NCBI GenBank assembly: GCA_019247605.1
Contig: JAFBAS010000109.1
Location: 1-49,963 of the forward strand
DNA length: 49,963 bases
Direction: 5' to 3'
Source of the DNA: Hyphomicrobiales bacterium
GTDB taxonomy: Bacteria > Pseudomonadota > Alphaproteobacteria > Rhizobiales > Beijerinckiaceae
A program made the translations under genes and the position numbers. Positions 39,097 through 48,084 of this stretch are shown here, in pieces (the stretch's first letter is position 1; each line of letters begins with the position of its first letter). Below the pieces are notes generated by a model. It had not been told where the DNA came from. It ran no database searches and saw only the letters and a list, made by a program, of their open reading frames with translations.

Positions 39097-40695
39097 ATGA
39101 CAACCAGACAGTTGATGAACTCGCTCGGCGTGGCGATGGCGATGTGCCTCGCGGCAGGCGGCGCGGCAAACGCGAAGGCGCTCGTCTATTGCCTCGAAGG
39201 CTCGCCCGAAAACTTCAACCCGGCGCTCACCACGACGAATACGAGCCTCGACGCGTCGCGCCACGTGTTTGACCAGCTTGTCGAGTTCGAGCGCGGCACG
39301 ACAAATCTCATTCCAGGCCTTGCCGAATCCTGGGAATTCTCGGACGGCGGCAAGACGGTCACGTTTCATCTGCGCAAGGGCGTGAAATTCGGCGCCGTGA
39401 AGGACTTTACCCCGACGCGCGATTTCAACGCGGACGATGTGCTCTTCTCCTTCAATCGTCAGCTCAAGCCCGATCACCCCTACCACATGGTGACCGGCGG
39501 CAAATTCGACACCTTCAACGACATGGATATGGGCAAGATCATTCAATCGATCGAGAAGAAGGACGATTCGACCGTCGTCTTCCATCTGTCCGAGCCGAAC
39601 GCCCCTTTCATGGCCAATCTCGCGATGGACTTCGCCTCGATCGGCTCGGCCGAATATGCCGATGCGCTCACGAAGAAGGGAACGCCCGAGCAGATCGACC
39701 AGGTGCCGGTCGGGACGGGCCCTTATAGTTTCGTCGCCTACCAGAAGGACACCGTGATCCGCTTCAAGGCGCGTCCCGATTATTTCCGCGGCAAGCCCGC
39801 GATCGATGATTACATCATCTCGATCGTGCCCGATCCGACCGTGCGCTTCGCGAAGCTGAAAGCCGGCGAATGCACGCTCATGGGCTTCCCGCGTCCTTCC
39901 GATCTTCCGGAGATGGAGAAGGACAAGAGCCTGCAGGTGATGCACCAGCCGGGCCTCAACATCGCCTATTGGACCTTCAACGAGCAGAAGAAGCCCTTCG
40001 ACGATGTGCGCGTGCGCCGCGCGCTCATCATGGCGATCGACAAGGCCGCGATCATCCGCGACGTTTACGGCAATACCGGTCAGGCGGCGAAGAACCCGAT
40101 CCCGCCGACGATCTGGTCCTACAACGATACCGTCAAGGACTATCCTTACGACCCTGAAAAGTCGAAGACGCTCCTAAAGGAAGCCGGCGTCACGACGCCG
40201 CTCGACATCGATCTTTGGTACATGCCGGTGCAGCGGCCTTACAACCCGAACCCGAAGCGGATCGGCGAGATGATGCAGGCCGATCTTTCGAAGATCGGCG
40301 TCAACGCCAAGCTCGTCACCTATGAGTGGGGAGAGTATCGCAAGCGTCTCCAGCAGGGCGAGGCGATGACGGGGCAACTCGGCTGGACCGGCGACAATGG
40401 CGACCCCGATAATTTCTTCTTCCTTCTCGGGTGCAACGCGGCGCGTGATGGTGGGCAGAACATCGCGCGTTTTTGCGATAAGACCTATGAGGACAAGCTG
40501 CAGAAGGCGCGCCAATCGACGGACAAGGAGGAGCGCGCCCAGCTTTACGAGGACATGCAGACCATCGCGCACGACCAGGCGGTCTGGTTCACGATCGCCC
40601 ATTCGGTCGTCTACGAGATCGCGAAGTCCAATCTCACGGGCTACAAAATCTCCCCGCTCGGTAGGCACGAATTTGCTGGCGCCGACCTGAAATAA
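39097..40695 (+). CDS. Dipeptide-type ABC importer, substrate-binding protein (copy 2)
   Basis: A 532-residue DppA-family protein with a Sec signal (about 1-28, ending ANA-K) and the same layout as copy 1. Many long blocks are identical in both (for example VNAKLVTYEWGEYRKR and QLGWTGDNGDPDNFFFL), while surface segments differ, showing an internal duplication. ATG 39097 has GGGAG 8 bases upstream; TTG 39091 is less likely. Two binding proteins sharing one permease may widen the substrate range. The 3' end is followed by dppB after 26 bp. Confidence 0.9.
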   Translation: MTTRQLMNSLGVAMAMCLAAGGAANAKALVYCLEGSPENFNPALTTTNTSLDASRHVFDQLVEFERGTTNLIPGLAESWEFSDGGKTVTFHLRKGVKFGAVKDFTPTRDFNADDVLFSFNRQLKPDHPYHMVTGGKFDTFNDMDMGKIIQSIEKKDDSTVVFHLSEPNAPFMANLAMDFASIGSAEYADALTKKGTPEQIDQVPVGTGPYSFVAYQKDTVIRFKARPDYFRGKPAIDDYIISIVPDPTVRFAKLKAGECTLMGFPRPSDLPEMEKDKSLQVMHQPGLNIAYWTFNEQKKPFDDVRVRRALIMAIDKAAIIRDVYGNTGQAAKNPIPPTIWSYNDTVKDYPYDPEKSKTLLKEAGVTTPLDIDLWYMPVQRPYNPNPKRIGEMMQADLSKIGVNAKLVTYEWGEYRKRLQQGEAMTGQLGWTGDNGDPDNFFFLLGCNAARDGGQNIARFCDKTYEDKLQKARQSTDKEERAQLYEDMQTIAHDQAVWFTIAHSVVYEIAKSNLTGYKISPLGRHEFAGADLK

Positions 40696-40721
40696 GGGCC
40701 GGCACGGCGAGGGAAACGAAG

Positions 40722-41735
40722 GTGATCAGGTTTCTCATCCGCCGGATCGCGTTGACGCTGCCGACTTTCGTGGCGTTGATGTTCGTGACTTTCGTCGCGA
40801 TCCGGCTCGTGCCCGGAGATCCGGTCGAGGTCAGGGTCGGCGAGCACGGGATTTCACCCGAGCGGCTCGCCGAATTCCGCCATCAGCTCGGCCTCGACCA
40901 GCCCGTGTGGAAGCAGTTCGCCGATTACGTCTGGAGGCTGTTCCACGGCGATTTCGGAACTTCGGTCGTCACCAACCAGAAGGTGCTCACCGAGTTCTTC
41001 ACGCTCTTTCCCGCGACGCTCGAGCTTGCCTTCTGCGCCCTGATCTTCGCCATCGGCATCGGCATTCCGGCCGGCGCCGTCGCGGCGGTGAAGCGCGGCT
41101 CGACTTATGACCACATGCTCATGGGCATGTCGCTCACCGGCTATTCGATGCCGATCTTCTGGTGGGGACTTTTGCTCGTTATGTTCTTCTCCGAGCGTCT
41201 CGGCTGGACGCCGGTCTCGGGACGCATCGACCTCATCCAATACTACTTCGAGCCGGTGACCGGCTTCATGCTGATCGATGCGCTCTTGTCGGATCAGCCC
41301 GGCGCCTTCTGGTCGGCGCTGAGCCACCTCGCCTTGCCGGCCATCGTGCTCGGTACGATTCCGCTGGCGATCATCGCACGCATGACGCGTTCCTCGATGC
41401 TCGAGGTGCTCAACGAGGATTACGTGCGCACGGCCAAAGCCAAAGGTTTGGCACCCTGGCGCGTCATCGGTTTGCACGCGCTGCGCAACGCCTTGATCCC
41501 GGTCATCACCATCATCGGGCTTCAGGTCGGTGGCCTCATGGGAGGCGCGGTGCTCACCGAATACATCTTCGCCTGGCCCGGCGTCGGCCATTGGCTCATC
41601 GATGCCATCTCGCGCCGCGATTACCCCGCCTTGCAAGGCGGCATCATGCTGATCTCGTCCATCGTCATCATCGTCAACCTCTTCGTCGACGTGCTCTATG
41701 GCACCGTCAATCCTCGGATCCGCCATGGCCGCTGA
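40722..41735 (+). CDS. dppB: Dipeptide-type ABC importer, permease DppB
   Basis: A 337-residue inner-membrane permease. N-terminal MIRFLIRRIALTLPTFVALM is the usual DppB start, followed by RLVPGDPVEVRVGE, and the cytoplasmic EAA-type loop VLNEDYVRTAKAKGLAPWRVIGLHALRNALIPVI binds the ATPases. It has six helices. GTG start 40722 with GAGGGA 7 bases upstream. Its end overlaps dppC by 11 bp. Confidence 0.95.
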   Translation: MIRFLIRRIALTLPTFVALMFVTFVAIRLVPGDPVEVRVGEHGISPERLAEFRHQLGLDQPVWKQFADYVWRLFHGDFGTSVVTNQKVLTEFFTLFPATLELAFCALIFAIGIGIPAGAVAAVKRGSTYDHMLMGMSLTGYSMPIFWWGLLLVMFFSERLGWTPVSGRIDLIQYYFEPVTGFMLIDALLSDQPGAFWSALSHLALPAIVLGTIPLAIIARMTRSSMLEVLNEDYVRTAKAKGLAPWRVIGLHALRNALIPVITIIGLQVGGLMGGAVLTEYIFAWPGVGHWLIDAISRRDYPALQGGIMLISSIVIIVNLFVDVLYGTVNPRIRHGR

Positions 41736-42636
41736 CATCACCCTTGCCGCACCGATCGGCACCGCGAGCCAGCCTTCGAGCTTCGCCGAATTCTGGGCCT
41801 CCTTCCGCGAGAACAAGGGCGCCGTCGCGGGCCTTGTCGTCCTTTCGCTCATCGTCTTCGTCGCGATCTTCGCCGACGTGCTCGCTCCCCATTCCCCGCT
41901 CGAGCAATTCCGCGACGCAGTAAAGCTGCCGCCGGCCTGGTATGAAGGGGGCAATTGGGCCTTCCCGCTCGGCACCGACGCGCTCGGGCGCGACATGCTT
42001 TCGCGCATCATGCATGGCGCGCGCTATTCGCTCTTCATCGGGCTCAGCGTGATGGCCGTGTCCATCGTTTGCGGCGTGGCGCTCGGGCTCCTTGCAGCTT
42101 TCGCCGGCGGCTGGATCGACAGCGCGATCTCGCGCGTCATGGATCTCATCGTCGCGATCCCGAGCCTTGTTCTCGCCATTCTGATCATCGCGATCTTGCA
42201 GAATCCAAGTCTGGAAAAGACGATCGCCGCCGTGACCATCGTGTCCTTGCCGCGCTACGTGCGGCTCGTGCGCGCCTCGGCACTCTCGGAAATGGGTAAG
42301 GACTATGTGATCGCGGCCAAGGTCGCGGGCGTCGGCAGCTTGCGCCTCATGTTGCGGACGGTGCTTCCGAACTGCCTCGCGCCCGTGATCGTGCAGGCGG
42401 CGCTCGGCGTGTCGGACGCCATCCTCGAAGCCGCCGCGCTCGGCTTCCTCGGCCTCGGTGCCCAGCCGCCGACGCCCGAATGGGGCGCCATGGTCGGCGA
42501 CGGGCGCGAATTCATCCGCTCCGAGCCTTGGATCGTGACTCTGCCCGGACTTGCGATCCTCGTGACTGTGATCTCCATCAATCTCTTCGGCGACGGGCTT
42601 CGCGACGCGCTCGATCCGAAGCTCAAGCGAAGCTGA
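41725..42636 (+). CDS. dppC: Dipeptide-type ABC importer, permease DppC
   Basis: A 303-residue inner-membrane permease and partner of DppB. N-terminal helix after FWASFRENKGAVAGLVVLSL, then HSPLEQFRDAVKLPPAW, GTDALGRDMLSRIMHGARYS (a DppC signature), and the EAA loop SALSEMGKDYVIAAKVAGVGSLRLM. ATG 41725 (MAADITLAAP) is preferred; an in-frame start at 41698 would extend the overlap with dppB to 38 bp. A repeat-rich gap of 177 bp separates it from dppD. Confidence 0.93.
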   Translation: MAADITLAAPIGTASQPSSFAEFWASFRENKGAVAGLVVLSLIVFVAIFADVLAPHSPLEQFRDAVKLPPAWYEGGNWAFPLGTDALGRDMLSRIMHGARYSLFIGLSVMAVSIVCGVALGLLAAFAGGWIDSAISRVMDLIVAIPSLVLAILIIAILQNPSLEKTIAAVTIVSLPRYVRLVRASALSEMGKDYVIAAKVAGVGSLRLMLRTVLPNCLAPVIVQAALGVSDAILEAAALGFLGLGAQPPTPEWGAMVGDGREFIRSEPWIVTLPGLAILVTVISINLFGDGLRDALDPKLKRS

Positions 42637-42676
42637 GGCGCGAATGTCTGGCCAAGACGGACAAAGCTCCCCACTT

Positions 42677-42780
42677 CGTCATGACGGGGCTTGGCCCGGT
42701 GATCCACGTCTTCCCTGTCGAGATCGGCACTCGAAAAGGCATGGAGGGCCGGGCCGAGCCCGGCCATGACGGTCATGGGG
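42677..42780. repeat. Pair of inverted interspersed palindromes between dppC and dppD
   Basis: The left unit (CGTCATGACGGGGCTTGGCC... from 42677) and the reverse complement of the right unit (42735-42780, with GGCCGGG-ccgag-CCCGGCC at 42747-42765) align over about 38 bp, with mismatches. The right unit also matches the element at 38981-39020. This is a family of dispersed extragenic palindromes, here as an inverted pair. Confidence 0.6.
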
Positions 42781-42813
42781 GCTTCACCACACCAGGCGCT
42801 CCACAAAAAACCG

Positions 42814-43809
42814 ATGTCACTCCTCTCCATCCGCAATTTGACCGTGAGCTTCGCGACGCGTTCGGGTGCCTTCACGGCTGTCGAGGCCTTCGATCTTTCG
42901 GTCGACCGCGACGAGGTCGTTGCGATCGTCGGCGAATCGGGTTCGGGAAAATCGGTGGCGATGCTCGCCGTCATGGGCCTTTTGCCTTGGACCGCGACCG
43001 TGACGGCCGACGAGCTCCGCTTCGGCGACGTCGACCTTCTCACGCTCGGTGCGCGCGAGCGGCGCGCCATCATCGGGCGCGACATCACGATGATCTTTCA
43101 GGAGCCGATGTCGTCGCTCAACCCCTGCTTCACGGTCGGCTTTCAGCTTTCCGAAGCGTTGAAGACGCATCTGGACATGGGCAAGGCGGCACGGCGCGCG
43201 CGCTGCATCGAGCTTCTCGACGAGGTCGGGATCACCGACCCGGCACGACGTCTCTCGGCTTTTCCACACCAGCTCTCCGGCGGCATGAGCCAGCGCGTGA
43301 TGATCGCCATGGCGCTCGCTTGCAGGCCGAAGCTCCTGATCGCGGACGAGCCGACGACGGCGCTCGACGTGACCATCCAGGCGCAAATCCTCGATCTCTT
43401 GCGCCGCCTCAAGGACGAGACCGGCATGGGTCTCATCATCATCACCCACGATATGGGGGTGGTCGCGGAGACGGCCGATCGGGTGATCGTGCAATATGCG
43501 GGCGAGCAGGTAGAGAAGCAGTCGACGCGCGATCTGTTTCGCGAGCCTCGCCATCCTTACACGGCGGCGCTACTTGCGGCCTTGCCCGAGCGTGCCGAGG
43601 GCGGCGAGCGCTTGCCGGCGATCCCCGGCGTCGTGCCCGGTCAGTTCGACCGACCGGAAGGGTGCCTCTTCTCGCCGCGCTGCCAATTCGTTTTCGAGCG
43701 CTGCCACATCGAGCGGCCTTTGCCAGCAAGCGCCGAGCTCGGCCAGGCGCGTTGCCACACGCCGCTCCTCGGCGGGCGGCCGATGGCGCAACGCGAGCGC
43801 GTCGCATGA
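42814..43809 (+). CDS. dppD: Dipeptide-type ABC importer, ATPase DppD
   Basis: A 331-residue cytoplasmic ATPase. Walker A GESGSGKS, signature LSGGMSQRV, Walker B LLIADEPT with catalytic Glu, and switch HDMG are all present. The C-terminal oligopeptide/dipeptide region has the cysteine pattern [15 protein letters not shown], which carries an iron-sulfur site in some relatives. ATG 42814 ([13 protein letters not shown]) fits the family. Overlaps dppF by 4 bp. Confidence 0.95.
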   Translation: MSLLSIRNLTVSFATRSGAFTAVEAFDLSVDRDEVVAIVGESGSGKSVAMLAVMGLLPWTATVTADELRFGDVDLLTLGARERRAIIGRDITMIFQEPMSSLNPCFTVGFQLSEALKTHLDMGKAARRARCIELLDEVGITDPARRLSAFPHQLSGGMSQRVMIAMALACRPKLLIADEPTTALDVTIQAQILDLLRRLKDETGMGLIIITHDMGVVAETADRVIVQYAGEQVEKQSTRDLFREPRHPYTAALLAALPERAEGGERLPAIPGVVPGQFDRPEGCLFSPRCQFVFERCHIERPLPASAELGQARCHTPLLGGRPMAQRERVA

Positions 43810-44792
43810 GCGAGATCATCCTCGAAGCCAAGGATTTGCGCCGCGAATACGAGGTGCGGCGCGGCTTCTTCGGCGGCACCGGCGTCGTGAAGGCGCTCGC
43901 CGGGGTCACCTTCACCTTGAGCGCCGGCAGGACGCTCGCGGTGGTCGGCGAATCGGGCTCCGGCAAATCGACGCTCGGGCGGCTCGTGACCATGATCGAG
44001 GAGCCGAGCGCGGGTTCGCTTACGATCGACGGCATCGACCTCGCCCAGGCGACGCCCGACGAGCGCAAACGCCTGCGCAAAGAGGTTCAGATCGTCTTCC
44101 AGAACCCCTACGGTTCGCTCAATCCGCGACAGACGATCGGCGCCGCGCTCGAGGAGCCCTTGATCGTCAACTCCGATCTTCCGAGAAAGGAGCGCGTGCG
44201 CGAGGCGCGCGCCATGCTCGCCCGCGTCGGCTTGCGCCCTGAGCATTACGAGCGCTACCCGCACATGTTCTCTGGCGGCCAGCGCCAGCGCATCGCAATT
44301 GCGCGCGCGCTCATGACGCGCCCGCGCATTCTCGTCCTCGACGAGCCGGTCTCAGCGCTCGACGTCTCGATCCGCGCCCAGGTGCTCAACCTTCTCGATG
44401 AGCTGCAGAGCGAGTTCGAGCTCGCCTACCTTTTCATCAGCCACGATCTCTCGGTGGTGAAGCACATCGCCGACGAGGTGATGGTGATCTATCTCGGCTC
44501 GGCCGTGGAGCTCGGCAAAAGCGCAACGATCTTCGCGGAGCCGCGCCATCCGTATACGCGCGCGCTCCTTTCCGCGACGCCGGTCGCCGACCCCGCCGCG
44601 AAGAAAGAACGCATCATTCTCAAGGGCGAACTTCCCTCGCCCTTCTCGCCACCCTCCGGCTGCCCTTTCCACCCGCGTTGCCCGCTCGTGATCGCGCGTT
44701 GCAGGGAAGCCTTCCCGCCGACCGAGATCGTCGAAGGACGCGAAGTCGCTTGCTACCGGGCGCGCGAAGCCGTGGCGGTGCCGGCGGGGTAG
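43806..44792 (+). CDS. dppF: Dipeptide-type ABC importer, ATPase DppF
   Basis: A 328-residue second ATPase that pairs with DppD. Walker [10 protein letters not shown]-loop QNPYGSLNPRQ, signature FSGGQRQRIA, Walker B ILVLDEPVSALD and switch HDLSV are complete. C-terminal CPFHPRCPLVIARC is conserved. ATG 43806 overlaps the dppD stop by 4 bp. A hairpin at 44797-44811 follows closely. Confidence 0.95.
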   Translation: MSEIILEAKDLRREYEVRRGFFGGTGVVKALAGVTFTLSAGRTLAVVGESGSGKSTLGRLVTMIEEPSAGSLTIDGIDLAQATPDERKRLRKEVQIVFQNPYGSLNPRQTIGAALEEPLIVNSDLPRKERVREARAMLARVGLRPEHYERYPHMFSGGQRQRIAIARALMTRPRILVLDEPVSALDVSIRAQVLNLLDELQSEFELAYLFISHDLSVVKHIADEVMVIYLGSAVELGKSATIFAEPRHPYTRALLSATPVADPAAKKERIILKGELPSPFSPPSGCPFHPRCPLVIARCREAFPPTEIVEGREVACYRAREAVAVPAG

Positions 44793-44796
44793 GGCT

Positions 44797-44811
44797 CGCG
44801 CGAAAAGCGCG
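44797..44811 (+). terminator. Weak hairpin after dppF
   Basis: CGCGC-gaaaa-GCGCG five bases past the stop, without a T run; could be a weak stop or an mRNA 3' end stabiliser. Confidence 0.3.
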
Positions 44812-44896
44812 GGAGAAGGATCGGGTTCTGAGGTACATCCCCGCGAAGGCACCACGAAGGCGAGACCCTCACCCGGCGCGCTACGCGCGCGAGCCG

Positions 44897-44928
44897 ACCT
44901 CTCCCGAGCGTCCCCTCGCTGGAGAGGT
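44897..44928. repeat. Inverted repeat between convergent dppF and RND genes
   Basis: ACCTCTCC (44897-44904) and GGAGAGGT (44921-44928) are perfect complements with 16 bp between. Its composition recalls the CTTCTCC/GGAGAAG palindrome at 15144-15172, also between convergent genes. Confidence 0.5.
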
Positions 44929-44943
44929 GCACACGTCCGGGGC

Positions 44944-47900
44944 CTACTCCGCCGCGATCCTCGGCTCCTCTCGAAGCTCGCGGAAGACGGGACCGGGCAC
45001 GGTCGCTCCGTCGCGCGATTCGTGCGGCTCGTCGGCCTCTCCGACGAAGCGCGAAAGGAAACGCCATGAGAAGCGCCCGACGTCGTCGAGAAGCGTGAAC
45101 ACGGCCGGCACGAAAACGAGCGAGAGCACGGTCGAGACGATAAGCCCGCCGATCACCGCGATTGCCATAGGTGCGCGGAACTCCCCGCCATCGCCGTAAG
45201 CGAGCGCGGAGGGAAACATGCCGGCCGCCATGGCGATCGTCGTCATCACGATCGGGCGTGCGCGCTTGCGCCCCGCCTCGACGAGCGCCTCGAGGCGCAC
45301 CGTGCCGCGTCCCATCTCCTCGACCGCGAAATCGACAAGCATGATGGCGTTCTTGGTGACGATGCCCATGAGCATGAGGATGCCGATCACGACCGGCATG
45401 CTGATCGCTTTCCCCGTGATGAGAAGCGCGATGATCGCACCGCCGATCGAGAGAGGAAGCGAGAAGAGGATGGTGATTGGCTGGACGAAGCTCGCGAAGA
45501 GAAGAATGAGCACGCCGTAAACCATCATCAGGCCGGCGCCCATCGCGGTCGCGAAGGAATCGAAGATCTGCCCCATCACCTCGACATCTCCCGACTGCCG
45601 AAGCTCGACACCGCTAGGCAATGCTTTGGCCGTGGGAAGCGCGTGGATCGCGTCGAGCGCCTGGCCGAGCGCCGTCTGGCCCGCCAGATCGCCTTCGATG
45701 GTGACGCGCCGCGAGCGATCGGAGCGATTGATCGCGGTCGGGCCCCGGCTCATCTCGAAATCGGCGACGGAGGAAAGCGGCACGGCTCCCCCCGTCCCCG
45801 TCGAAACACGCAACGCCTCGAGCAGCCCGATATCGGCGCGCGCGTGCTCATCGAGCTCGACACGGATCGGCACGAGGCGATCGCCGGCGTCGAATTTCGC
45901 GAGGTTCGCGTCGATATCGCCGAGCGTCGCGACGCGGATCGTCTCCGAAAGCGCCTCGGTCGAGACGCCGAGATCGGCGGCGAGCTGCTGTTTAGGCGTG
46001 ATACGAATCTCGGGCCGATCGAGCTCGGCGGTCGACATCGGGTTTTCGATGAAGGGGATCGCGCGCATCTCGCTCGCGAGCTGATTGGCGGTGTCGTTGA
46101 TCGTCTTGAGATCCGATCCCGCGACGATGAGCGAGATATCGCGCTGACCATTGTCCTTGAGGAACCAGAAGCGGATATCCGGGAGGTCGCGAAGATCGCG
46201 CGCGAGGCGGATCTGCAAATCTTGTTGAGTAAGCGCGCGCTTGCTCTTGTGGACGAAATTGATGACGAGCGTCGCGCGACGCACTTCCGAAGCGCCACCG
46301 AGAACGACGCCGCCATACACGAGCACGGACTTGATCTCCGGCATCGCCTTGAGCCGATCCGCGATGGTGCGCGTCACCGCGTCCGTGTCGGCGAGGCGCG
46401 ATCCCGGCGGCAGCTCGATCGCAAGGAGCGAACGCGAAACATCGCCCGCGGGAATGAAGCCTGAGGGCAAAAGCTTCGTCGACATGAGCGAGGCGATGAA
46501 GATGAGGAGGCCTGCGGCGAAAGTGATCCAGCGGTGCCTGACCGAGCCGCGCACGAGACGCGTGTAGAAACGCATCAGCGCGCCATCCTGGCGCGGTTGA
46601 TCGTCATGGGCGCGCAGGAAATAGGCGGCGACGAGCGGCGTGATCAGGCGCGCCACGAGCAACGAGAAGAACACGGCGATGGCGACGGTGAGGCCGAACT
46701 GGCGGAAATACTGGCCGGCAATTCCGCCCATGAAGCTCACCGGCGCGAAGACCGCGACGATCGTCATCGAGATGGCGATGACCGCAAGGCCGATCTCGTC
46801 GGCCGCCTCGAGCGCCGCTCGATAGGCGGATTTCGCCATGCGCATATGGCGCACGATGTTCTCGATCTCGACGATCGCGTCGTCGACGAGGATGCCGGTG
46901 ACGAGCGTGATCGCGAGCAGGCTCACGAGGTTGAGCGAGAAGCCGAGCATATCCATCGCCCAGAAGGTCGGGATGGCCGAAAGCGGCAGCGCGATCGCCG
47001 ACACTAGGGTGGCGCGAAGGTCCCGCAAGAAGAGGAACACCACGATCACGGCGAGCACCGCCCCTTCGATGAGCGTCTCCATCGCCGAACGGTAGTTGCC
47101 GAGCGTGTTGTCGACCTGCGTGTCGACCTTGGTGATCTCGACTTGCGGATGCTGCTCGTGAATTTGCGCGATCTTCTTCGCCACGAGTTCATCGACCGCC
47201 GCGTCGCTTGCACCCTTGGCGCGCGAGACGCCGAAAGCAACGATGGGCCGCCCGTCGAGACGCGTGAAGGTGCGCGCCTCGGCGGCCCCGTCCGTCACCG
47301 TGCCGAGGTCGTCGAGCCGGACCTTTCGCCCGCCGGGAAGCCAGATCGGGAGCGCGGCGAGGTCGGCGACGCTGCGCGCGCCCGCAAGCGTGCGGATCGC
47401 CTGCTCCTGTCCCGCGATCTCGCCGCGTCCGCCCGCAAGATCGACGTTCGTGGCGCGAAGCTGCGCATTGACATTGGCCGCCGTGACGCCGAGCGCGAGA
47501 AGCCTTCTCGGATCGAGCGAGACGCGGATTTCGCGATCGACGCCACCCGATCGTGTCACGCCGCCGACACCGTTTATTCCTTGCAGCGTTCGCGCCACCG
47601 TGTCGTCGACGAACCAGGAGAGATCCTCGACCGACAGGGTCGGCGCGGACGCCGCATAGGTCACGATCGGCAAGCCCTCGATGTCGAGGCGCGCCACGAT
47701 CGGCTCGTCGATGGTGCGCGGCAGATCAGTCCTGATCTTGGCGATCTGGTCCTTCACGTCGTTCAAGGCACGATCGACATTCGTGCCGACATAGAACTGG
47801 ATGGTGGTGATCGAAGAGCCGTCGGTCACCGTCGAGATGATGTGCCAAAGCCCGTTCACGGACGCGACCGCATCCTCGACCTTCTTCGTCACTTGTGCTT

Positions 47901-48084
47901 CGAGCTCGGCGGGTGCGGCGCCCGATTGTGTGACGGTGATCTGCACGATCGGAATGTCGATGTTCGGGAATTTCGTGATCGGCAGGGCACGGAAGCTGAA
48001 GATGCCGAGGATCACGAGCACGATGAACGTCACGCATGCCGGCATCGGCCTGCGAATCGACCAGGCGGAGATGTTGAGCCTCAT
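44944..48084 (-). CDS. RND efflux pump inner-membrane permease (AcrB/HAE1 family)
   Basis: A 1046-residue proton-driven exporter of drugs or other hydrophobic compounds. Twelve helices with two large periplasmic loops are visible. The start MRLNISAWSIRRPMPACVTF is typical of the alphaproteobacterial group. The proton-relay Asp pair lies in LVTGILVDDAIVEIENIVRH (TM4), and GIAGQYFRQFGLTVAIAVFFS and a matching second half follow. It overlaps the adaptor gene by 4 bp. No outer-membrane factor gene is in the window. The substrate cannot be told. Confidence 0.93.
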   Translation of the reverse strand: MRLNISAWSIRRPMPACVTFIVLVILGIFSFRALPITKFPNIDIPIVQITVTQSGAAPAELEAQVTKKVEDAVASVNGLWHIISTVTDGSSITTIQFYVGTNVDRALNDVKDQIAKIRTDLPRTIDEPIVARLDIEGLPIVTYAASAPTLSVEDLSWFVDDTVARTLQGINGVGGVTRSGGVDREIRVSLDPRRLLALGVTAANVNAQLRATNVDLAGGRGEIAGQEQAIRTLAGARSVADLAALPIWLPGGRKVRLDDLGTVTDGAAEARTFTRLDGRPIVAFGVSRAKGASDAAVDELVAKKIAQIHEQHPQVEITKVDTQVDNTLGNYRSAMETLIEGAVLAVIVVFLFLRDLRATLVSAIALPLSAIPTFWAMDMLGFSLNLVSLLAITLVTGILVDDAIVEIENIVRHMRMAKSAYRAALEAADEIGLAVIAISMTIVAVFAPVSFMGGIAGQYFRQFGLTVAIAVFFSLLVARLITPLVAAYFLRAHDDQPRQDGALMRFYTRLVRGSVRHRWITFAAGLLIFIASLMSTKLLPSGFIPAGDVSRSLLAIELPPGSRLADTDAVTRTIADRLKAMPEIKSVLVYGGVVLGGASEVRRATLVINFVHKSKRALTQQDLQIRLARDLRDLPDIRFWFLKDNGQRDISLIVAGSDLKTINDTANQLASEMRAIPFIENPMSTAELDRPEIRITPKQQLAADLGVSTEALSETIRVATLGDIDANLAKFDAGDRLVPIRVELDEHARADIGLLEALRVSTGTGGAVPLSSVADFEMSRGPTAINRSDRSRRVTIEGDLAGQTALGQALDAIHALPTAKALPSGVELRQSGDVEVMGQIFDSFATAMGAGLMMVYGVLILLFASFVQPITILFSLPLSIGGAIIALLITGKAISMPVVIGILMLMGIVTKNAIMLVDFAVEEMGRGTVRLEALVEAGRKRARPIVMTTIAMAAGMFPSALAYGDGGEFRAPMAIAVIGGLIVSTVLSLVFVPAVFTLLDDVGRFSWRFLSRFVGEADEPHESRDGATVPGPVFRELREEPRIAAE

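Noticed and set aside
42480-43805. Upstream extension of the dppF frame through dppC and the repeats
   Set aside because: The extended frame translates dppC, dppD and palindromic repeat sequence out of frame; dppF starts in an ATGA overlap at 43806.
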